DNA of 64,000 bases. Origin: an uncultured Collinsella sp. GTDB taxonomy: Bacteria; Actinomycetota; Coriobacteriia; Coriobacteriales; Coriobacteriaceae. The position numbers were made by a program, and so were the translations under genes. Where the stretch lies: the NCBI GenBank assembly GCA_902493145.1, contig CABUOA010000008.1:13203-77202 (forward strand), written 5' to 3'. The notes beneath the pieces are model-generated. The model was not told the origin of the DNA, did not search any database, and saw only the letters and a list, made by a program, of their open reading frames with translations. How positions within the stretch are numbered: position 1 is the stretch's first letter; each line of letters begins with the position of its first letter. Below, piece after piece: positions 59,189 to 64,000 of this stretch.

Positions 59189-60400
59189 ATGAAATACGAC
59201 TTTACCTCGCTTATCGACCGCCACGGTATGGACGCCATCGCCGTTGACTCCTGGGGAGAAATTCCCGACATGGCTCCGAACGCACCCGACGAGGGCTTCG
59301 ACCGCATCCCCATGTGGGTGGCGGATATGAATTTTGCCACGGTGCCCACGGTTCAGGAACACATCATTCAGCGCGCCCAGCATCCCATGTTTGGCTATTT
59401 CAATCCGCGTGACGAGTACTTCGACCGCATCATCGAATGGCAAAGCCGTCGCAACGGCGTTGAGGGCTTGGCGCCGGAGCATATCGGCTACGAAAACGGC
59501 GTGCTGGGCGGTGTCGTGTCGACGCTGCGCGCATATGTCCAGCCGGGCGATGCGGTACTGGTCCACAGTCCCACCTACATCGGCTTTACCAAGTCTATCG
59601 AAGCCGCGGGCTATCGCATTGTCCACAGCCCGCTTAAGCTCGACGATCGGGGCGTGTGGCGCATGGACTTTGAGGACATGGAGCGAAAGCTCGCCCAAAA
59701 CCACATCCATGCCGCGGTGTTCTGCTCGCCGCACAATCCCTGCGGCCGCGTATGGGGGCGCGACGAGATCGAGCGCGCCATGGACATCTATCGTCAGCAC
59801 GATTGCGTGGTGATCTCGGATGAGATTTGGTCCGATATCATCCTGTCGGGTCACAAGCATATCCCGACGCAGTCGGTGAGCGAGGACGCCCACATGCGCA
59901 CGGTTGCCCTCTACGCGCCCAGCAAGACGTTTAACCTGGCGGGCCTGGTCGGCAGCTACCACATCATCTATAACGAGACGCTGCGCGACCGCGTGTGCGC
60001 CGTGTCCAACAAGACCCACTACAACGAGATGAGCGTCCTTTCGATGCACGCGCTTATCGGTGCCTACCAGCCGCAAGGCTACGAGTGGGTTGATGAGCTC
60101 AATGAGGTCATCGAGGGCAACGTCGACTACTTCTGCAATTACGTGGACAAGCATTTTGCGGGCGTGTCCTATTCGCGTCCGCAGGGCACCTACATGGTGT
60201 TTCTGGACTGCACCGAGTGGTGCCGCGAGCATGGCCGCGATATTCAGTGGCTGCTCGACGAGGGCGCTCGTGTGGGCGTGGGGTATCAGGACGGCCGCCC
60301 GTTCCACGGGCCCTGCCACATTCGCGTGAATCTGGCACTGCCCCTTTCGCGGGTAAAGGAGGCGTGTGAGCGCCTGGACCGCTACGTTTTTGGGGTATAG
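59189..60400 (+). CDS. PatB/MalY-type pyridoxal-phosphate lyase (cystathionine beta-lyase)
   Basis: A 403-residue fold type I PLP enzyme. It begins like MalY/PatB (DRIPMWVADMNFATVP), has the cofactor contacts PHNPCGRVW and ISDEIWSDI, and the Schiff-base Lys in APSKTFNLAGL; a C-terminal RVNLALP carries the carboxylate-binding Arg. It cleaves C-S bonds of cystathionine or cysteine conjugates to pyruvate, ammonia and a thiol. The ATG follows GGGAG. It may serve methionine synthesis or sulfide release. A bidirectional hairpin follows. Confidence 0.9.
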   Translation: MKYDFTSLIDRHGMDAIAVDSWGEIPDMAPNAPDEGFDRIPMWVADMNFATVPTVQEHIIQRAQHPMFGYFNPRDEYFDRIIEWQSRRNGVEGLAPEHIGYENGVLGGVVSTLRAYVQPGDAVLVHSPTYIGFTKSIEAAGYRIVHSPLKLDDRGVWRMDFEDMERKLAQNHIHAAVFCSPHNPCGRVWGRDEIERAMDIYRQHDCVVISDEIWSDIILSGHKHIPTQSVSEDAHMRTVALYAPSKTFNLAGLVGSYHIIYNETLRDRVCAVSNKTHYNEMSVLSMHALIGAYQPQGYEWVDELNEVIEGNVDYFCNYVDKHFAGVSYSRPQGTYMVFLDCTEWCREHGRDIQWLLDEGARVGVGYQDGRPFHGPCHIRVNLALPLSRVKEACERLDRYVFGV

Positions 60401-60422
60401 GGGGGCGCTCGATTCGAGTGCT

Positions 60423-60465
60423 GCCCCATGCGCCCACGCCGTCAAAATGCGTGGGCGCATGGGGC
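60423..60465. terminator. 17-bp perfect hairpin between convergent genes
   Basis: GCCCCATGCGCCCACGC at 60423-60439 pairs perfectly with its complement at 60449-60465, serving both convergent genes. There is no T-run, so it is a probable rather than certain terminator. Confidence 0.6.
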
Positions 60466-60497
60466 GCAGAGGGTAGCGAGCGCGTTTTTCGCATTCG

Positions 60498-60977
60498 CTA
60501 CTTTTCCTGAATCTGCTTGCCGCAAAGATGCTCAATTGAAATCTCGTAGAGTTGGACGCCCTTGATGTCTTTGGCGATTTCTTCCTCGACTTCTTCGGCA
60601 GAAGGGTAGTACTTAAGCGCGAGCTGGCGGACTTTGTCCTCGATAAACGCAGGCGCTTCATCTACCAGGCGGCAACGGCCAAAGACCACAGTGCTCATGA
60701 CGTAAGGAGCCCAGTCGCCGTCCTTGTACCACTCGTTGCCGTAAACGGTAAAGCAGACTTTATCGTCACGCCTGAGCGAATCGACCTTGTGGCCGGCCTT
60801 GGCGCCATGGAAATAAATCTTGTCGTGCTCGGCGTCAAAGAAGTAGTTGACGGGAATGGCATAGGGGTAGCCATCATCGCCGTTGACGGCAAAGACGCCG
60901 CGCTTACAGGTGGCGAGCAACTCGCGCGCTTCCTCGTCAGTGATGGCGCGTTTCTTTCGACGTAAGGGCCTAAACAT
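60498..60977 (-). CDS. Pyridoxamine 5'-phosphate oxidase-fold protein
   Basis: A 159-residue flavin-binding split-barrel protein of the PPOX/NimA-like family. Conserved pieces are RGVFAVNGDDGYPYAIPVNY, FDAEHDKIYFHGAKAGHKVD and VCFTVYGNEWY, ending in a short ELSIEHL-like ELIEHLCGKQI tail. The ATG at 60977 follows AAGGAAG. Relatives bind FMN or heme and reduce nitro compounds or act as sensors. It lies just downstream of the hybrid kinase gene (42 bases) and probably shares its transcript. Confidence 0.85.
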   Translation of the reverse strand: MFRPLRRKKRAITDEEARELLATCKRGVFAVNGDDGYPYAIPVNYFFDAEHDKIYFHGAKAGHKVDSLRRDDKVCFTVYGNEWYKDGDWAPYVMSTVVFGRCRLVDEAPAFIEDKVRQLALKYYPSAEEVEEEIAKDIKGVQLYEISIEHLCGKQIQEK

Positions 60978-61019
60978 CGTTGGCTTCCTTTCTGGCTGTG
61001 CATGGTGGTTGAGCACAAA

Positions 61020-63824
61020 CTATAGCGAAACGGATCCGTATTTCTTGATGCGGGCGAGTATGTTTTTGAGCTTGTTAAAGTCGAGCGGTTTGGGCAGATG
61101 GGCGTTCATACCGGCATCGTGTGCCGCCTTGGCGTCCTCGTTGAAGGCGTTGGCAGTGAGCGCGATGATGGGGATGTCGGCTGCATCGGCCTTTTCGCTC
61201 AGACGAATCGCGCGGGTTGCCTCGTAGCCATCCATGCCCGGCATCATGATGTCCATCAGGATCGCATCGAAGCTGCCGGCGGGACGACTAACGTATAGGT
61301 CGACTGCTTTGTTGCCGTCGGCGGCGCGCGTTACGACGATGCCTTCGCTTTCGAGTAGAGCCTGGGCAATTTCGGCATTGAGCTCGTTGTCTTCTGCCAA
61401 AAGGACGTTCATGCCGGCAAGCGAGCAACTGTATGTCTGCTTGGACGCACGTTCTTTTGCCTGAGGGTTCTTGTCGATATCGAGCGGTATCTGGACGTTG
61501 AACGTGCTTCCCGCGCCAACCTCACTCGAAATCTCAATCGTGCCGCCCATCATATCGATGAGCGATTTGACGATAGACATGCCAATGCCGGTTCCTTGGA
61601 ACTTGCTGCGCGCATCGTCGCCTTCCTGGGCAAACGGCTCGTAAATGTGCGTCAAAAACTCGGGCGTCATACCAATGCCGGTATCCGAGACGCTAAAGCA
61701 AAACACGGCGTGCTCGTCGTCGACCGGTTTGATGGTCGATGAGAACGTGACGGTGCCTCCGTGCTTGTTGTACTTGATGCTGTTGTCGAGCAGGTTGACA
61801 AGGATCTGCCGAATATGGGTGGGGCTGCCGATCATATATTGGTCGACAGCGTAGGGCTCGCTGGTGTCGAGCATGGTTATGCCGCGGTCCGATGCGCGGA
61901 GCTTGCACAGTACGAGCGCATTGTCGCACAGCTCTTTAAGGTTGAATGATTCGTGCTCGAGCGTCACTTTGCACTCCTCGATCCTGCCCATCTCGAGGAT
62001 GTCGTTAATCAGTGACAGCAGGTGATTGGCGGCAACGCGCGCCTTGGCGCGGCTTTCGCGGGCGACCTGCATGTCGCCTTCTCTCAATTCCTCAATTTCG
62101 ATAAGGCCTAGGATGCCGTTGAGCGGCGTGCGGATGTCGTGGCTCATGCGCGTGAGGAAAGCGGTTTTGGCGGCGTTGGCGGCATCAGCTTTCTGCCGTT
62201 CCTCCTGTGCGCGGTAAAGCGACCAGACAAGGATGGCGATGCTGGTGAGCAAGATGCAGATGATAACAGTCGCAATGGCGGTGCGGTTACGATAGAAAAA
62301 CTGGAACGTGTCCGATTCTTGCGCCGAGTACGATGTGGGGAAATAGCTGTTTGCAGAGAGCGATTCACCTGCATTGACGATGCCCTTATTGATGATTCCC
62401 AGCAGCTCGGGCTTGCCGCGCGAAATTAAACACGATAGCTGCGCCGTGTTGGTGAGTTCCTGTGTTTCGAAATCCTCGATGTCGTAGGTGTCGCGGAGAG
62501 TTTCCAGGCGCGTGCTGGGGACAATGATGCAACGTGCCTTCCCCTCATTGAGGGCTTTGAGCACCTCGCCGTCATTCGAGTACTCGGTTACTGTTGCGTT
62601 CGGGAAGAGACTTTCGAGCTCAAAACGGTTAACGATTGTGCTCTTTGTACAAGCGATGTTCTTAAGGTCGCTGTTCAGGTTTTTGCCACTGTGAATGGCG
62701 GTCAGCGAAACCGTTCCCATCGAGTTTGACTGGATGACTCCTGTCTGCTCGGCGAGCCAGTAGTCGCGAAACAATGGCAGGGCGACATCGATGGTTCCGT
62801 TGGAAAGGGCTTTGATCATTTGCCTGTTGTTCGAGAGTGCGATTGTTTTGACCGTAATACCAAACTTGTCGTGCAACGTCGTTGCAAGCGAGGCGAGCGA
62901 TCCTTCCATCTCGCCGTCGTCATTTTGCGTGCAGTAGGGAAGTTGGTTTTTAAGATAGCCGATCGTGATGGTATTGCCGTTTGCTTTGAGCCAGGTGGTC
63001 TCGGGGCCGGTGAGCGATGACGAGCCACTGTTTTGGGTCGAGTAACTCGATTTGACTTCCTCGTTATAGCGCGGGTTATCGCGGGCGATGGTCGTCATGG
63101 CGGCGTTGATGTCGTTCATCAGATCGGGGCGGCTTTTGGGAACGGCAAAATAGTAGTCGCTCGAGCCTACGTAGAACATGGGTGACGCATCGGGCGACGA
63201 AATGGTATCGTTCATGATGACGGCGTCGACCTCGCCGTCTGCAAGCGCCTCAAAGAGGGCGCTGCCGGTGTCGATTTCTTTATAGGTGCAGGTGACGCCT
63301 TCGTCGGCGAGCCACTGCTGGCCGACGATAGTTTGCATAACGCCAGAGTTGCAGCCGATGGTGAGGCCTTGGAGCGCCTGGGGGTCACCCTTGGCCAGAT
63401 CGTCGCGGTCGGGCCTGGCGTAGATGTAGTAGCGCTCGGTGCCCTCGGGGTTCGAGGAAAAGAGCAGCTTCTGCTCGCGTTCTGCCGAATACGAGATGTT
63501 GGGCATGAGGTCGATTTCGCCTGCTTCGAGCATGTCCATAAGCTCGGAGAAGGTGCCGCTAACGTATTCGTATTGCCAGCCCTTTGTGTAATACGAGAGG
63601 GTCTGGAGGTACTCGTAGCCCCACCCCGAGAGTCGCTCGCCCGGCATGCCTTCCTGGAAGCCTTTGTTGTTGACGAGCCAGCCAACGCGGACCGTCTTGA
63701 CCTGCTGGTCGGAGTCGGCGGCAAAGGCGGGGGCGGGCATGACGGCGCTCAGTATGGCGAGCGCGGCAAGCGCGACGGCCAGGGTGCGATATAGAGCCAA
63801 GCGAAGGACGGCGGAAGGTTTCAC
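61020..63824 (-). CDS. BvgS/EvgS-like hybrid sensor kinase with two periplasmic-binding domains
   Basis: A 934-residue membrane kinase. The chosen GTG (63824) has AGGA upstream; an ATG at 63857 has no ribosome site. After a signal peptide come two SBP_bac_3 domains (about 45-265 and 275-510), a membrane helix near 525, HisKA with His in RMSHDIRTPLNGI, an HATPase with DNSIKYN and GTGIGMSIV, and a receiver with LAEDNELN and the phospho-Asp in LMDIMMPGMDG. There is no Hpt domain, so the receiver may act on another protein. It likely senses amino acids or dicarboxylates. Such BvgS-type kinases are rare in Actinobacteria. No response regulator adjoins it. Confidence 0.85.
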   Translation of the reverse strand: MKPSAVLRLALYRTLAVALAALAILSAVMPAPAFAADSDQQVKTVRVGWLVNNKGFQEGMPGERLSGWGYEYLQTLSYYTKGWQYEYVSGTFSELMDMLEAGEIDLMPNISYSAEREQKLLFSSNPEGTERYYIYARPDRDDLAKGDPQALQGLTIGCNSGVMQTIVGQQWLADEGVTCTYKEIDTGSALFEALADGEVDAVIMNDTISSPDASPMFYVGSSDYYFAVPKSRPDLMNDINAAMTTIARDNPRYNEEVKSSYSTQNSGSSSLTGPETTWLKANGNTITIGYLKNQLPYCTQNDDGEMEGSLASLATTLHDKFGITVKTIALSNNRQMIKALSNGTIDVALPLFRDYWLAEQTGVIQSNSMGTVSLTAIHSGKNLNSDLKNIACTKSTIVNRFELESLFPNATVTEYSNDGEVLKALNEGKARCIIVPSTRLETLRDTYDIEDFETQELTNTAQLSCLISRGKPELLGIINKGIVNAGESLSANSYFPTSYSAQESDTFQFFYRNRTAIATVIICILLTSIAILVWSLYRAQEERQKADAANAAKTAFLTRMSHDIRTPLNGILGLIEIEELREGDMQVARESRAKARVAANHLLSLINDILEMGRIEECKVTLEHESFNLKELCDNALVLCKLRASDRGITMLDTSEPYAVDQYMIGSPTHIRQILVNLLDNSIKYNKHGGTVTFSSTIKPVDDEHAVFCFSVSDTGIGMTPEFLTHIYEPFAQEGDDARSKFQGTGIGMSIVKSLIDMMGGTIEISSEVGAGSTFNVQIPLDIDKNPQAKERASKQTYSCSLAGMNVLLAEDNELNAEIAQALLESEGIVVTRAADGNKAVDLYVSRPAGSFDAILMDIMMPGMDGYEATRAIRLSEKADAADIPIIALTANAFNEDAKAAHDAGMNAHLPKPLDFNKLKNILARIKKYGSVSL

Positions 63825-63910
63825 ATGAAATCCTATCGAGTTGAGACAGTTTCGCATAAGGATACCAGCTCAGCCTGCCCATTCAGCCGCCGCACCGCTA
63901 AACGGTTAGG

Positions 63911-63945
63911 TAGTCATTGGGGACGTTCTTAACTGACTAGTCGTT
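63911..63945. repeat. Partial copy of the TTGGGGACGTTCTT palindrome
   Basis: TAGTCATTGGGGACGTTCTT matches the left arm at 55376-55395 exactly; the right arm is reduced to a short ACTAGTCGTTGG. It lies upstream of the hybrid kinase gene in 63858-64000, where no gene is seen. Confidence 0.6.
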
Positions 63946-64000
63946 GGTTGATTTCCGATCTCAACCGAACACATTGAGCTGACGGCACGCTCCCGCAGTC

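Overview
The window looks like a piece of a high-GC Gram-positive chromosome, most likely a gut actinomycete of the class Coriobacteriia (Collinsella-like). This is inferred from gene content and base use, not from a marker gene: a MurT/GatD lipid II amidation enzyme, a topoisomerase IV-like pair, many metal-dependent alcohol and glycerol dehydrogenases, an LPxTG-like surface protein, OFA-type MFS carriers, a CD1871A-like redox cluster and many short intergenic hairpin repeats. No rRNA, tRNA or CRISPR array was recognised.

Layout. 1-237: two 80-bp repeat units and a hairpin. 238-4580 (minus): two related helical-repeat proteins upstream of a single-chain MurT-GatD. 5081-11660 (plus): three group III (iron-type) dehydrogenases, a four-cluster ferredoxin, ychF and a small membrane protein. 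11670-15256: a divergent pair around a perfect 26-bp operator, asparaginase and full-length guaA. 15451-18335: a MerR regulator facing a flavodoxin-like reductase, a carboxymuconolactone decarboxylase-cupin fusion and an alpha/beta hydrolase with a Cys nucleophile. 18336-24300: an accessory island (EcsC-like protein, zinc-ribbon protein, DUF6508-like protein, GmrSD-type DUF262/DUF1524 protein) bracketed by two decayed homologous gene ends. 24295-32126: a flavoprotein, a DUF4143 ATPase, the topoisomerase pair and a lipoprotein. 32237-37764: a very large Tat-exported, sortase-type surface protein and a LuxR-type regulator. 38062-46573: a second GMP synthetase lacking the amidotransferase domain, a two-component system divergent from a CXXC microprotein/polyferredoxin/TlpA cluster, and a large ABC transporter. 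46655-52654: a TetR-controlled module of a guanidino deiminase, an unusual carbamoyltransferase and two paralogous MFS carriers. 52700-57070: palindromic repeats, a membrane protein, dus and a small accessory islet. 57073-63824: glutaredoxin, an XRE-zinc ribbon-TipAS regulator, trmO, a PatB/MalY lyase, a PPOX-fold protein and a BvgS-like hybrid kinase.

How parts work together. The best candidate for an undescribed system is the 46.7-52.7 kb module: a PAD-family deiminase followed by a carbamoyltransferase whose substrate loop reads HELPS instead of HCLP, flanked by twin OFA-type carriers. Operator-like sequences share CGGTAGG(C/T)ATA in front of both transcription units. This suggests import and ureido/carbamoyl breakdown of a guanidino compound that may not be agmatine. 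Other points of interest are the two different GMP synthases 23 kb apart, the fused MurT-GatD, the 49-residue CXXC protein overlapping a TTG-started polyferredoxin, and a genome-wide-looking family of hairpins built on TGACAAAGGG...CCCTTTGTCA. All identifications come from reading motifs and domain order by eye; no database search was run.
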